Source: an uncultured Bacteroidales bacterium (GTDB lineage: Bacteria; Bacteroidota; Bacteroidia; Bacteroidales; UBA932). Taken from it: a DNA stretch of 64,000 nucleotides. The stretch covers positions 5,710 to 69,709 of the forward strand of contig CAJODQ010000004.1 in the NCBI GenBank assembly GCA_905233345.1, read 5' to 3'. The notes beneath the pieces are model-generated. The model had not been told where the DNA came from, made no database searches, and saw only the letters and a list, made by a program, of their open reading frames with translations. This document shows, piece after piece, positions 47,270 to 55,750 of this stretch; the stretch's first letter is position 1, and every line of letters starts with the position of its first letter. Both the position numbers and the translations under genes were made by a program.

Positions 47270-48117
47270 AGTTGGAGATACTTCAATTGTTCGTTGACGG
47301 CTTCATCCGATTCCACGGCGCAGCGGGCACAGAGCAGGCCGATGCGAGCGGCTTCTTCCACGGAAGCGTCGGGACCGGCGTGGACAATGCCGGCCAGCAG
47401 CGCATCGCCGCCGCCGGTTGCATTGCGGACCGTGCAAGGCAGGGCCGGAAACTGGGAAGTCCGGCCGTCAGTTGTCACTTCGAGTCCGTCAGCACCGCGC
47501 GAGACGAAGCGCCGCGTAAATTGGGTCAGGCCGGAGAGCGTCTGCGCCTCCAGCGCGTTGCATTTAAACGCGTATAAACGTTTAGACATGCTTATTTCCA
47601 ACGCCTCTTCCAGTCGGACGGACTTGGGGCCGGAGACGGCATCCACGTAGAGGGGAACCGTCACATGGTCGATGAGCCAGGCCAGGGTTTCCGGCAACAG
47701 GTTCGTATCCGCGACCACGGCTTCTGCCCTGTTGACAGCGTCGATGCGCGCCGCCAACCAATCTATAGAAATACTTTCAGTAACAACCATATCAGCCACG
47801 CCGCCAATCATATGGCCATCTGCATCGTTGATGCTGGAGAAGCAGGCACTGGGCAAAGTGGGGCAGGTCTCGCAAAGCGAAATATCCATCCCGATTTCAT
47901 GGCATGACGTACGGAGCATCTGCCCGAAAGCGTCGCCGCCGAAACGCGTGACAAAGCAAACGTCATCGCCCAGCAGTGCCAGGTTGTGCGCGATGTTGCG
48001 TCCCACACCACCGAACGAAATCCGCACCGTGCCGGGATTCGAATCCTGTGCAACAAACCGCTCACGCGTAACGGCCGTGATATCTACGTTGGCACCGCCA
48101 ATGACACAGACTTTCAT
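47266..48117 (-). CDS. psuK: PfkB-family kinase, probable pseudouridine kinase
   Basis: A ribokinase-like sugar kinase that would phosphorylate pseudouridine. The start at 48117 gives MKVCVIGGANVDITAVTRER, the usual beginning of PsuK; the frame extends upstream without a plausible start. The segment SNPGTVRISFGGVGRNIAHN fits nucleoside-binding PfkB enzymes, and ATGGGDALLAGIVHA is the second PfkB signature with the catalytic Asp. The 283 residues are slightly short. It overlaps psuG by four bases and begins 10 bases after the deoxyribosyltransferase-like gene, forming a three-gene operon. Confidence 0.92.
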   Translation of the reverse strand: MKVCVIGGANVDITAVTRERFVAQDSNPGTVRISFGGVGRNIAHNLALLGDDVCFVTRFGGDAFGQMLRTSCHEIGMDISLCETCPTLPSACFSSINDADGHMIGGVADMVVTESISIDWLAARIDAVNRAEAVVADTNLLPETLAWLIDHVTVPLYVDAVSGPKSVRLEEALEISMSKRLYAFKCNALEAQTLSGLTQFTRRFVSRGADGLEVTTDGRTSQFPALPCTVRNATGGGDALLAGIVHAGPDASVEEAARIGLLCARCAVESDEAVNEQLKYLQL

Positions 48118-48127
48118 AATCACAAAG

Positions 48128-48550
48128 TTACAAAAGTTCCAGGATGCCGTCGATGGTATCCACAACGGCGTCGAACAATTTATACATCAATTCAGGCTCC
48201 TGTTTCTCGGGAATATAGACGATGGTTTTCAAACCGCGTCCGGCGAACCAGCCGGCCTCGGTGTGAGCAGAACGGCCGCAGGGGAGGACCAGCACACAGG
48301 CATCGGCCCATTCCATCGCCCGCAGATCGGTTCCGAAGCCTTTCTCCGCCACGGGATGATCCAGATGCGCGATATACTCCCGTGCCGACCATTCCTGCCA
48401 GTGCGCATCGACATCCGCCCAATGGAATCCCCCGGGATTCTCTTCCGGATTGCGGAAATCATACACTTCGTGTCCCGCCGCGCGCAAAAGCGCAACGACT
48501 TCGGGCTGATAGGCATTCCGCCAGCTGGAAGCGATGTAGACTCTGGCCAT
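48128..48550 (-). CDS. Nucleoside 2-deoxyribosyltransferase-like protein
   Basis: A 140-residue protein starting MARVYIASSWRNAYQPEVVA, the nucleotide-sugar-binding beginning of the nucleoside 2-deoxyribosyltransferase fold. LRAMEWADACVLVLPCGRS and HTEAGWFAGRG correspond to the active-site region, in which a Glu acts as nucleophile. It is first in the operon with psuK and psuG, which suggests nucleoside or nucleotide handling. It may instead be an N-glycosidase on modified nucleosides; the exact substrate is not evident. Confidence 0.82.
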   Translation of the reverse strand: MARVYIASSWRNAYQPEVVALLRAAGHEVYDFRNPEENPGGFHWADVDAHWQEWSAREYIAHLDHPVAEKGFGTDLRAMEWADACVLVLPCGRSAHTEAGWFAGRGLKTIVYIPEKQEPELMYKLFDAVVDTIDGILELL

Positions 48551-48617
48551 TAATTATCTTTTACGCGAAGATAATGTTTTTTATCGCAGAAGCATGTAGA
48601 AACATTTCAGAAGTGAT

Positions 48618-48646
48618 GGTAGCGTCCCAGAAAGTGGGACGCTACC
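48618..48646. repeat. Perfect 12-bp hairpin across the ogt stop codon
   Basis: GGTAGCGTCCCA at 48618-48629 and its exact complement at 48635-48646 flank a five-base loop. The stop codon of ogt lies in the right arm. The core GTCCCA...TGGGAC recalls the hairpin pair at 45427-45501, although the outer arm differs. No T run follows, so simple termination is uncertain. Confidence 0.75.
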
Positions 48647-49127
48647 GACGCTTTGCTAATTGTTCGTGGCGGAGGAGCCAGGCTTTGCGTTCGATTCCGG
48701 CAGCGTAGCCAGTGAGGCTGCCGTCAGCGCCGATGACGCGGTGGCAGGGGATAATCAGGGCGATGGGATTGTGCCCCACGGCACCGCCGACCGCCTGGGC
48801 GGACATCCTGCCCAGTTGCGTGGCGATCTGGCCATAGGTCTTGGTAGTGCCGTATGGGATTTCGCGAAGGATCTCCCAGACAGACTGTCGAAAAGGTGTC
48901 CCTTCCAGCCGTAGCGACGGCATGAAATCGGGCGCCTGTCCGCGGAAATAGCTGTCCAGCCAACGAACGGTCTCTTCAAAGACCGGAAGTTTTAGTGAGA
49001 GACAATCAATGTCATACTGGACAGAAACTTGTGCCGGATGATCGAAACAGAGCGCTGTGAGCGCCGTTTCATCGCCCGTCATGGTCATGCCGCCCAGGGG
49101 CGAATCATAGTGCCAGATGGCAAGCAT
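48642..49127 (-). CDS. ogt: Methylated-DNA-protein-cysteine methyltransferase
   Basis: A suicide DNA repair protein that moves a methyl group from O6-methylguanine to its own cysteine. The acceptor is Cys128 in IIPCHRVIG, with the helix-turn-helix segment GTTKTYGQIATQLGRMSAQA upstream and the tail GYAAGIERKAWLLRHE. The 161 residues match Ogt. It starts three bases after the EamA transporter stop codon and is probably on its transcript. With the AlkD-like gene nearby, two alkylation repair functions lie within 4 kb. Confidence 0.94.
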   Translation of the reverse strand: MLAIWHYDSPLGGMTMTGDETALTALCFDHPAQVSVQYDIDCLSLKLPVFEETVRWLDSYFRGQAPDFMPSLRLEGTPFRQSVWEILREIPYGTTKTYGQIATQLGRMSAQAVGGAVGHNPIALIIPCHRVIGADGSLTGYAAGIERKAWLLRHEQLAKRR

Positions 49128-49130
49128 ATT

Positions 49131-50009
49131 TCAAGTGCGTTTTATCCGCCGGGTCTGGAGGACGACGGAGAAAATGATGAGCGCCAGGCCTGCCCAGAAC
49201 GACCAGCCGACTTCGTGGATTTCGTCGAACAGGATGGCGGCGATGATGATGCTGTAGACGGGTTCCAGGTTGTAGGTCAGGTTGACCGTGAAGGCGTTGA
49301 GCTTGCGGAGCGCCTGCAACTGGAAGAGAAAAGGGATGATGGTGAAGACGGATCCCAGCAGCAGGAGCCATAAGATCTCGATGCCAACGGGCGAGTGGGG
49401 TTCGGTGGGGAAAAGCCGGGCGTGGATGGGCATGCAGAGGGTCAGGAACAACGCGCCGCCAATCAGCTCCCAGAGCAGCATCGTGGCGGTATCCTCTCCG
49501 GATCGCTCCGCCTCGTTCACGTTCAGGATGGCAAAGACCGAGTAGATGGCAGCGGAAAGCAGGCCGAAGGCGATACCGAGCCGATAGCGCACGTCCACGC
49601 TGAAGATCAGCAGGACACCCGCAATGGAGATGAAGCTGATGAGCACTTCGGGCCAGGAGAACTTCTTATGACCAATCAGCGGGTTGAAGAGCGTTGTAAA
49701 GAAGCAGGTCGTGGCGATGCAGGCCACCCCGACCGACACGTTGGAGGCCTGGATGCTGGCGTAGAAACAGACCCAGTGCAGGGCCAGCAGGATGCCGCAG
49801 GACGCGATGCGCAGCAGCGCCGGCCTTGGGACCTTGTGCAAGCGCCCGCTCAGGGCCATCACCATTGCCAGTGTCGGTACGCTGACCAGGATCCGGTACC
49901 ACACCAGCGGAATCCCGCTGAGCGAGATCAGGCGTCCGAATATACCCGTCCAGCCGGCTAGGAAGACCGCAATGTGCAGGATAATCAGCGTGCGTGTGGT
50001 TTCTTTCAT
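49131..50009 (-). CDS. EamA-family (DMT superfamily) transporter
   Basis: An inner-membrane transporter with ten predicted helices in two EamA halves. The start at 50009 gives MKETTRTLIILHIAVFLAGWTGIFGRLI; the upstream extension is polar and lies beyond the promoter. Recognisable segments are LALHWVCFYASIQASNVSVG at the end of the first half and NLTYNLEPVYSIIIAAILFDE near the end of the second, both typical of EamA. The 292 residues are normal. Substrates in this family range from amino acids to nucleosides and cannot be told here. It is co-directional with ogt, three bases apart. Confidence 0.9.
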   Translation of the reverse strand: MKETTRTLIILHIAVFLAGWTGIFGRLISLSGIPLVWYRILVSVPTLAMVMALSGRLHKVPRPALLRIASCGILLALHWVCFYASIQASNVSVGVACIATTCFFTTLFNPLIGHKKFSWPEVLISFISIAGVLLIFSVDVRYRLGIAFGLLSAAIYSVFAILNVNEAERSGEDTATMLLWELIGGALFLTLCMPIHARLFPTEPHSPVGIEILWLLLLGSVFTIIPFLFQLQALRKLNAFTVNLTYNLEPVYSIIIAAILFDEIHEVGWSFWAGLALIIFSVVLQTRRIKRT

Positions 50010-50015
50010 CACGGG

Positions 50016-50047
50016 CAAAAGTAAACAATTTGCCCGGGTTGGGCAAA
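50016..50047 (-). promoter_or_regulatory. Minus-strand promoter for the transporter-ogt operon
   Basis: Read on the minus strand, TTTG (50047-50044) and TACTTTTG (50023-50016) are 20 bases apart. The expected start site falls two to four bases before the ATG at 50009, so the message may be nearly leaderless. Confidence 0.7.
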
Positions 50048-50082
50048 AATTCGCTAAATTTACACGGATAAATATATACTCG

Positions 50083-51357
50083 ATGAAATCGATGCGCAAT
50101 ATCATGCTGGCTGCACTGGCAATCCTGCTGCTGGCCCCTTGCGTGCAGGCACAGGATCTGCCGCGTTTCAAGAAGATGGTCAAACAACTCAGCAGTGCGA
50201 AATACCAGGGTCGCGGTTATGCGCGTGATGGTGTGCGCAAGGCGGGCGCCTATATCGCCCGCGAGTTTGAAAAATCCGGGGTGGATGAAGTAACGCTACA
50301 GCCCTTTACGCTGGATATCAACACCTTCTGCGGAGATATGGAGATGTGGGCGGATGGCCGCAAGTTGAAACCCGGCTACGACTTTTCGATGCGCGAGTAT
50401 TCACCCGGCGTGCATGGCGAATTCCCCGTCTATCACGTGGATACCGCAAACTTCGATGCGGACAAGATGTTTGAAGACCTGGCCCGGCCCGAATACCAGA
50501 ACTGCATGGTTTCCTGCGAATTCTGGTTTACTTACAAGCACCGCGCCGCCTTTTCCAAATTGCAGAAGGCTGGCGCCTGCACGAATGCGGGCCTGCTTTA
50601 CGAGTGGACTTCGCCCATCAAATTCTATAAAGCCTATGGCGAAAAAGTGGTGGACAAGCCCATCATCTGGGTGACGCCTGAAGCCATTGCCGGCGTCAAG
50701 ACCGTCAAGGTGAACGTGGACAACCAATTCCTGAAAGGCTATCAGACCGAAAATGTAATTGCCAAGGTCAACGGCCGCCAGCACGACGGCTGCTATGTCT
50801 TCACGGCGCACTACGATCATCTGGGCAATCTGGGTAGGAAGGTGTATTACCCGGGGGCCAACGACAATGCTTCCGGCACGGCCGCCATCATTACGCTGGC
50901 TAAGTATTACGCTGAAAATCAGCCGGAATACGACATGTATTTCGTGGCCTTCTCGGGAGAAGATGCCAACTTGCGCGGCTCCACGTATTTCGCCGAGCAC
51001 CCCGTCGTGCCGCTCAGCCAGATCCGTTATCTGTTCAACCTCGACATGATCGGCGACAACAGCCCCGTCCAGTATTGTGAAGTCAGCGACGCCGGTATGC
51101 CGCGCTACACTGTGTTCGAGGAAATCAACCGCGAACAGGGCTTGTTCGAATCGTTGAACCGCGGCGAACTGGCCGCCAACAGCGACCACTATCCTTTCGC
51201 CACCCGTGGCGTTCCCTGCATCTTCCTGGAGAACCAGGAGGGCGATGCCTTCCCGTACTATCACACCCCGGCCGACAACATGAAGACCGTGAAGTTTGAC
51301 AGCTACATTCCTGTTTTCAAGCTGGTGACAGGCTTCATCGAACGGGATTCCCAATAA
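50083..51357 (+). CDS. M28-family zinc aminopeptidase, secreted
   Basis: A secreted metallopeptidase of family M28. The start at 50083 gives a signal peptide ending VQAQ (about residue 24). Zinc-site motifs: TAHYDHLG (His243), PGANDNASGTAA (Asp261), FSGEDANLRGS (Glu293 and Asp294), FNLDMIGD (Asp321) and a C-terminal His in PYYHTPADN. Residues about 75-230 form an insert resembling a protease-associated region. The 424 residues fit. It probably trims peptides in the periplasm or outside the cell. It diverges from the transporter-ogt operon and is followed 34 bases later by carbonic anhydrase. Confidence 0.92.
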   Translation: MKSMRNIMLAALAILLLAPCVQAQDLPRFKKMVKQLSSAKYQGRGYARDGVRKAGAYIAREFEKSGVDEVTLQPFTLDINTFCGDMEMWADGRKLKPGYDFSMREYSPGVHGEFPVYHVDTANFDADKMFEDLARPEYQNCMVSCEFWFTYKHRAAFSKLQKAGACTNAGLLYEWTSPIKFYKAYGEKVVDKPIIWVTPEAIAGVKTVKVNVDNQFLKGYQTENVIAKVNGRQHDGCYVFTAHYDHLGNLGRKVYYPGANDNASGTAAIITLAKYYAENQPEYDMYFVAFSGEDANLRGSTYFAEHPVVPLSQIRYLFNLDMIGDNSPVQYCEVSDAGMPRYTVFEEINREQGLFESLNRGELAANSDHYPFATRGVPCIFLENQEGDAFPYYHTPADNMKTVKFDSYIPVFKLVTGFIERDSQ

Positions 51358-51391
51358 TGGACCATGGCCGACAACGAATAATCAAACAGAC

Positions 51392-51928
51392 ATGATCGAC
51401 GACATTCTTCAATACAACCGGCAATTCGTGGCGGAGAAGGGCTACGAGCCGTATGTTACCGACAAATATCCGGCGAAGGGGCTGGCGGTGCTGACCTGCA
51501 TGGACACGCGGCTGACGGAGCTGCTGCCGAAGGCGCTGGGCCTCCGAAACGGTGACGCCAAGATCATCAAGAACGCAGGCGGGCTCATCCTTTCGCAGAC
51601 CGATTCCGCCATCCGATCGCTGCTGGTGGGCATCTACGAGCTTGGCGTCAAAGAGGTGATGGTGGTGCATCACAGCGGTTGCGGCGCCTGTCACATGAGC
51701 TTCGATGCGTTCAGGCCCCACATGCTGGAACACGGCATCTCCGAAGGGATTATCGCGACATGGCGGAAAAAAGGCATTGCACGCTGGCTGGAAGGCTTCC
51801 ACGACACCGAGGCCTCCGTCCGTAGGACCGTGGCCGCCATCGTGAACCATCCGCTGGTGCCGAAAGACATTGTCGTTCGCGGCTTCATCATCGATTCCGT
51901 TACTGGTGAACTGACTGAAATTCAATAA
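51392..51928 (+). CDS. Beta-class carbonic anhydrase
   Basis: It interconverts CO2 and bicarbonate with a zinc ion. Ligands are visible as Cys36 in LTCMDTRL (with Asp38), His94 and Cys97 in HHSGCGAC. KIIKNAGGLI is the usual following segment. At 178 residues it belongs to the short bacterial beta subclass. Bicarbonate is important to gut Bacteroidales, which fix CO2 on the way to succinate. It lies between the M28 peptidase and RidA with short gaps, possibly co-transcribed. Confidence 0.92.
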   Translation: MIDDILQYNRQFVAEKGYEPYVTDKYPAKGLAVLTCMDTRLTELLPKALGLRNGDAKIIKNAGGLILSQTDSAIRSLLVGIYELGVKEVMVVHHSGCGACHMSFDAFRPHMLEHGISEGIIATWRKKGIARWLEGFHDTEASVRRTVAAIVNHPLVPKDIVVRGFIIDSVTGELTEIQ

Positions 51929-51936
51929 GCTATATC

Positions 51937-52314
51937 ATGAAACCCATCCAGACTGAAAAGGCCCCTGCGGCCATTGGACCTTATAGCCAGGCCATTGACA
52001 GTGGCGCCGGCCTTGTTTTCGTTTCCGGGCAGTTGCCCATCGATCCGGCCACCGGCGCCTTCCCGGAAGGGGGCGTGCAGGCACAGACGCGCCAGAGCCT
52101 GACCAATGCGAAGGCCATCCTGGAAGCCGCTGGCCTCGGCCTGCAGAACGTGGTCAAAACCACCGTCTTCCTGGCCGACATGGCCGATTTCGCGGCGATG
52201 AATGAGATCTACGCGCAATTCTTCTCCGCGCCCTTCCCGGCCCGGAGCGCTGTGGCGGTCAAGACGCTGCCGAAAAGCGCACTGGTCGAGATCGAATGCA
52301 TCGCGGCGCGCTAA
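51937..52314 (+). CDS. ridA: RidA-family enamine/imine deaminase
   Basis: It hydrolyses reactive enamines and imines from PLP enzymes such as threonine dehydratase. The signature is complete: APAAIGPYSQAI near the N terminus, VFVSGQLPIDPATG, VVKTTVFLADMADFAAMNEIY and PARSAVAV with the conserved Arg, then ALVEIECIA. The 125 residues are typical. It follows carbonic anhydrase by eight bases and ends seven bases before the convergent GH92 gene. Confidence 0.94.
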   Translation: MKPIQTEKAPAAIGPYSQAIDSGAGLVFVSGQLPIDPATGAFPEGGVQAQTRQSLTNAKAILEAAGLGLQNVVKTTVFLADMADFAAMNEIYAQFFSAPFPARSAVAVKTLPKSALVEIECIAAR

Positions 52315-52321
52315 ATCAAGC

Positions 52322-54661
52322 TTAGCGCAAAATCATCTGCGTCAGGGAATACGGCTTGTCTTCCGCTGAGAGGCCGCGCTTGCGGTTGGGTCGCTCGCTC
52401 ATCTCGAATTCGAGCGTGCAGCCTTTCGTCAATTCTTCGTGTGTCAGGTAGAGGCGCGTGAGCGGCTGTCCGTTGAGGCGGACGCTGCGCACGTAGCGCT
52501 TGCGGTCGCTGACGCCGGGCGCCTTGATCTCGATGCTGTTGCCGTTTTCCAGCGTCACCTTCATATAGGGGAGGTACGGCGCACCGAGTACGTATTGGTC
52601 GCAACCCGGCGCCACGGGATAGAAGCCCATGGCCGAGAAGATATACCAGGCGGACATCTGGCCGCAGTCGTCGTTGCCGCCCAGGCCGCGGATGTCGTTG
52701 CGGTACATCCGGCCCAGGATGGTGCGGATGCGGTCCTGCACCTTCCAGGGCTGTGTGGTCCAGGCATAGAGGTAGGGGATATGGTGGCTGGGCTCGTTGC
52801 CGTGCACGTAACCGCCGATCAGGCAGTCTGCCGTAATATCTTCATTGTCTGCATAATACTTCTCGGGAAGTTCCATGTCGAACAGCGCATCCAATCGCTC
52901 GCGGAATACTTTCTCGCCGCCCATGCAGTCCATGAGCCCGCGGGGATCCTGCGGCACATGGAAGGAGAAATTCCAGGAGTTTCCCTCGATGAACCCTTCA
53001 CCGTAGGTCTGCAGGGGATCCATGTCTGCCTTGAAGGGACCGTCCTTGTAGCGAGGCGTGGCGAAGCCGGTGGACGGGTCGTAGGTGTTCTGGTAGGAGC
53101 GGGCGCGCTCGCGGAAAGCCACTGCGACGTCTTGCCGGCCCAGAACCTGCGCCGCATGGTAGATGCTCCAGTCGTCGAAGCTGTATTCCAGCGTGTTGGA
53201 TGCTGCCGTCGCATCGTTGTCGTACGGCGCGTAGCCGTAACGGATATAATCCTGCTGGGAAGGCCAGTACGGGCAGTTGGCCGTGGCGACCATGGCCGCG
53301 AAGGCCTCGTCCGGATCGATGTCCGCGCCCTTGACCAGCGCGTCGGCCACCACGCTGACCGCATGATATCCCGTCATGCACCAGCCTTCGTTACCCATCA
53401 GGCTCCACACGGGCAGCATGCCCACGGGGTTCTGCCGCCAGTGTGCCAGCATGGAGCGCACCATGTCGGTGTTGCGGCTCGTCTTGAGCAGGCCCAGCAG
53501 CGGATGTTCAGCCCGGTAGGTGTCCCAGACAGAAAAGACGGTATAGTTCGTAAAACCCTCAGCCTGATGGATTTGTCCGTCTACGCCGCGGTAGCGCCCA
53601 TCCACGTCCATGTAGACGGAGGGATTGATCATCGTGTGGTAGAGCGCGGTGTAGAGGCTGGCCTTCTGGTCGTCTGTGCCCTCGCATTGTACGGCGCTGA
53701 GTTCGCGTTCCCAGGCTTTTGCCGTTTCCAGCCGGATCTGCTCGAACGACTTTCCGGCTGCTTCCGCGGCCAGGTTCTTCAGCGCGCCTTCCTCCGAGAC
53801 GCCTGACAGGGCGACCTTCACCTCCAGGACAGGATCACATCCGTCGAACTCGAAGTAGGCGGTGACGCTGCTCCCGGCCATGTCGGGGAAATTGTGGTGA
53901 ATGTCGAACTTGCGCCAGAATCCCCTGTACGCGGGATTTTTGCGGTCCGTGTAACCGTAATTGACGACGGGCTTGGAGAAGGAGATCGCGAAATAGGTGT
54001 AGTTGCCCCGCGACCATCCGTCTGTGATGCGATAGCCCACGACCAGGGTATCGCTGAGTACGCGGAGGCGCGACCAGCGCACCTTGCCGTCGTAGTTGTA
54101 GATGCCGTGGAACAGGTCTACGACCAGGCGCTGCGGGCTGGCGGTAGGGAAGTGGTACTGGTGGACGCCCACCCGCTGCGTAGCGGTGAGCCGGGCGCGC
54201 ACCTGGCTGTCAGCGAGCGTCACTTCGTAATAGCCCGGTTCTGCGTGTTCGCTGTCGTGGCTGAAGCGCTGACGATAGCCGCTCTCCGGATTCTCGCGCG
54301 TGCCGGGGGTGAGCTGCAGCGCACCGGTCTGCGGCATGAGCAGGATGTCGCCCAGATCGGAGTGCCCCGTGCCGCTGAGGTGGGTGTGGCTGAAGCCTAC
54401 GATGGTGTTGTCTTCGTATTGATAGCCTGCACAATAGTCATATACGCGCGCCTGATATTTCCCGTCCACGTTGTGGGGAATGGTGTCGGTGTCGGGCGAG
54501 AGCTGCACGGCGCCAAAAGGCGCACAGGCACCCGGAAAACAGTGTCCCATGCCCGTGGTCCCGATCATTGGATTGACATATTTGGACACCTGGGCGCCGG
54601 CCGGGAAGGGCAGGAGCAGGGTGGCGAGCAGGCAGAGCAACGGCAGTGCGAATCGTTTCAT
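52322..54661 (-). CDS. GH92 family alpha-mannosidase
   Basis: A secreted calcium-dependent exo-alpha-mannosidase of family GH92. The start at 54661 gives a signal peptide ending AGAQ. The family start VSKYVNPMIGTTGMGHCFPG (25-44) is followed by GNEGWCMTGYHAVSVVADAL in the middle and HGNEPSHHIPYLYAW with the likely catalytic acid Glu623. GLGGNDDCGQMSAWYIFSAMG (near 660-680) carries calcium-site residues. The 779 residues match. It diverges from the AraC regulator of PUL 2 and would remove terminal alpha-mannose from N-glycans or yeast-type mannan. Confidence 0.95.
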   Translation of the reverse strand: MKRFALPLLCLLATLLLPFPAGAQVSKYVNPMIGTTGMGHCFPGACAPFGAVQLSPDTDTIPHNVDGKYQARVYDYCAGYQYEDNTIVGFSHTHLSGTGHSDLGDILLMPQTGALQLTPGTRENPESGYRQRFSHDSEHAEPGYYEVTLADSQVRARLTATQRVGVHQYHFPTASPQRLVVDLFHGIYNYDGKVRWSRLRVLSDTLVVGYRITDGWSRGNYTYFAISFSKPVVNYGYTDRKNPAYRGFWRKFDIHHNFPDMAGSSVTAYFEFDGCDPVLEVKVALSGVSEEGALKNLAAEAAGKSFEQIRLETAKAWERELSAVQCEGTDDQKASLYTALYHTMINPSVYMDVDGRYRGVDGQIHQAEGFTNYTVFSVWDTYRAEHPLLGLLKTSRNTDMVRSMLAHWRQNPVGMLPVWSLMGNEGWCMTGYHAVSVVADALVKGADIDPDEAFAAMVATANCPYWPSQQDYIRYGYAPYDNDATAASNTLEYSFDDWSIYHAAQVLGRQDVAVAFRERARSYQNTYDPSTGFATPRYKDGPFKADMDPLQTYGEGFIEGNSWNFSFHVPQDPRGLMDCMGGEKVFRERLDALFDMELPEKYYADNEDITADCLIGGYVHGNEPSHHIPYLYAWTTQPWKVQDRIRTILGRMYRNDIRGLGGNDDCGQMSAWYIFSAMGFYPVAPGCDQYVLGAPYLPYMKVTLENGNSIEIKAPGVSDRKRYVRSVRLNGQPLTRLYLTHEELTKGCTLEFEMSERPNRKRGLSAEDKPYSLTQMILR

Positions 54662-54682
54662 GGATTTCGAGATTGAACCCGA

Positions 54683-54717
54683 CAAAGGTAGCGAAAAACT
54701 GCAAAAAAAGTATCAAA
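54683..54717 (-). promoter_or_regulatory. Minus-strand promoter for the GH92 gene
   Basis: On the minus strand, TTTG (54717-54714) and TACCTTTG (54690-54683) are 23 bases apart. The predicted start is about 17 bases before the ATG at 54661. Confidence 0.65.
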
Positions 54718-54719
54718 AA

Positions 54720-54753
54720 TTGTCGGAAAAGTATAGATTTTTTTGTAGATTTG
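54720..54753 (+). promoter_or_regulatory. Promoter for the AraC-family regulator
   Basis: TTG at 54720-54722 and TAGATTTG at 54746-54753 are 23 bases apart. The expected start is about 15 bases before the ATG at 54773. It is back-to-back with the GH92 promoter, so one bound regulator could affect both. Confidence 0.65.
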
Positions 54754-54772
54754 CCAGCAAATACGCCGTTGT

Positions 54773-55651
54773 ATGAAATCATCGCTGAAAGAAATAACGC
54801 CGTTGACGGAAAAGGATTGCTTCTACATTGTGGAGCGTCACAAGTCGGAATTTCTGTTCCCCCTGCACTCGCATCCCGATTTCGAGCTCAACTTCATCGA
54901 GAACGGCAAGGGCGTCCGCCGCGTGGTGGGCGACAGCGTCGAGGAGATCGGGGAATATGAACTGACCCTGATCGCCGGCAGCGACCTGGAACACGCCTGG
55001 GAACAGGGCAACTGCACGGAGACGGACATCCGGGAAATCACCATCCAATTCCAGGCGGACCTCTTCCCGGAAGGACTGCTGAACCGGAGCCAGTTCTCTT
55101 CGATGAAAAAGATGTTTTCAAAAGCCGATCACGGGCTGACATTCTCGTTGCGGAGCATCATGGGCGTCTATTCGTTGCTGGACCGATTGTCCAGTATCAC
55201 AGACCCTTTCGAACAATATATGGATTGTTTCGAGATGCTTTTCCGCCTGTCCCAGGCCGATGATTCCCGCATCCTGGCCAGCAGTTCCTACGCCCATTCC
55301 AAACGCGATTCGGAGAGCCGCCGCGTGCTCAAAGTCAAGCAATATGTCAACGATCATTACGCCGAGGAACTGACTCTCGAGATCCTCTCGGCCCTGGTCG
55401 GTATGGCGCCCTCCGCCTTCAGCCGTTTCTTCCACCAGCAGACCGGCCGCACGGTCATGGATTATGTGATTGACATCCGCCTGGGCAATGCCGCCCGCCT
55501 GTTGGTCGATACCACCAACAGCGTGCAGGAAATCTGCTATGCCTGTGGCTTTAACAACCTGTCCAATTTCAATCGCATGTTCAAGGCGCGCCGGGGGTAC
55601 ACCCCGCGGGAATTCCGAACAATTTTTAAGAAAAAACGGGTTTTTGTATAG
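54773..55651 (+). CDS. AraC-family transcriptional regulator of PUL 2
   Basis: A cytoplasmic DNA-binding regulator with an N-terminal cupin-like sensing domain (FLFPLHSHPDFELNFIENGK, about 24-43) and a C-terminal double helix-turn-helix. The latter shows LTLEILSALVGMAPSAFSRF, then RLGNAARLLVDTTNSVQEIC and the signature CGFNNLSNFNRMFKARRGYTP. The 292 residues are normal. It lies between the GH92 gene and the GH5-SusC-SusD operon, and a direct repeat suited to such a protein overlaps the promoter of that operon. The ligand is probably a sugar, but is not known. Confidence 0.93.
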   Translation: MKSSLKEITPLTEKDCFYIVERHKSEFLFPLHSHPDFELNFIENGKGVRRVVGDSVEEIGEYELTLIAGSDLEHAWEQGNCTETDIREITIQFQADLFPEGLLNRSQFSSMKKMFSKADHGLTFSLRSIMGVYSLLDRLSSITDPFEQYMDCFEMLFRLSQADDSRILASSSYAHSKRDSESRRVLKVKQYVNDHYAEELTLEILSALVGMAPSAFSRFFHQQTGRTVMDYVIDIRLGNAARLLVDTTNSVQEICYACGFNNLSNFNRMFKARRGYTPREFRTIFKKKRVFV

Positions 55652-55688
55652 GTAAGTTAAGAAAATATCACATTTCGATAAATTAATA

Positions 55689-55720
55689 TTTGTTGACCAC
55701 GGTGAATCCATCTAACTTTG
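55689..55720 (+). promoter_or_regulatory. Promoter of the GH5-SusC-SusD operon
   Basis: TTTG at 55689-55692 and TAACTTTG at 55713-55720 are 20 bases apart, a full consensus match. Transcription should start near 55725, which selects the ATG at 55751 over an upstream GTG at 55724. Confidence 0.85.
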
Positions 55721-55737
55721 TAAGTGGATTCATCTAA
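55702..55737 (+). promoter_or_regulatory. Candidate AraC operator: 14-bp direct repeat at 22-bp spacing
   Basis: GTGAATCCATCTAA at 55702-55715 recurs as GTGGATTCATCTAA at 55724-55737, with two mismatches. The copies are 22 bases apart, close to two helical turns, and flank the -7 element. Inside them, TGAATCCA (55703-55710) and TGGATTCA (55725-55732) also form an inverted pair. A 14-base perfect palindrome TTGTTGGCCAACAA follows at 55738-55751, ending at the start codon. Confidence 0.6.
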
Positions 55738-55750
55738 TTGTTGGCCAACA

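Noticed and set aside
48123..48130. TAACTTTG element on the minus strand before psuK
   Set aside because: It overlaps the end of the upstream gene and has no -33 element at a proper distance; the ten-base gap points to co-transcription.
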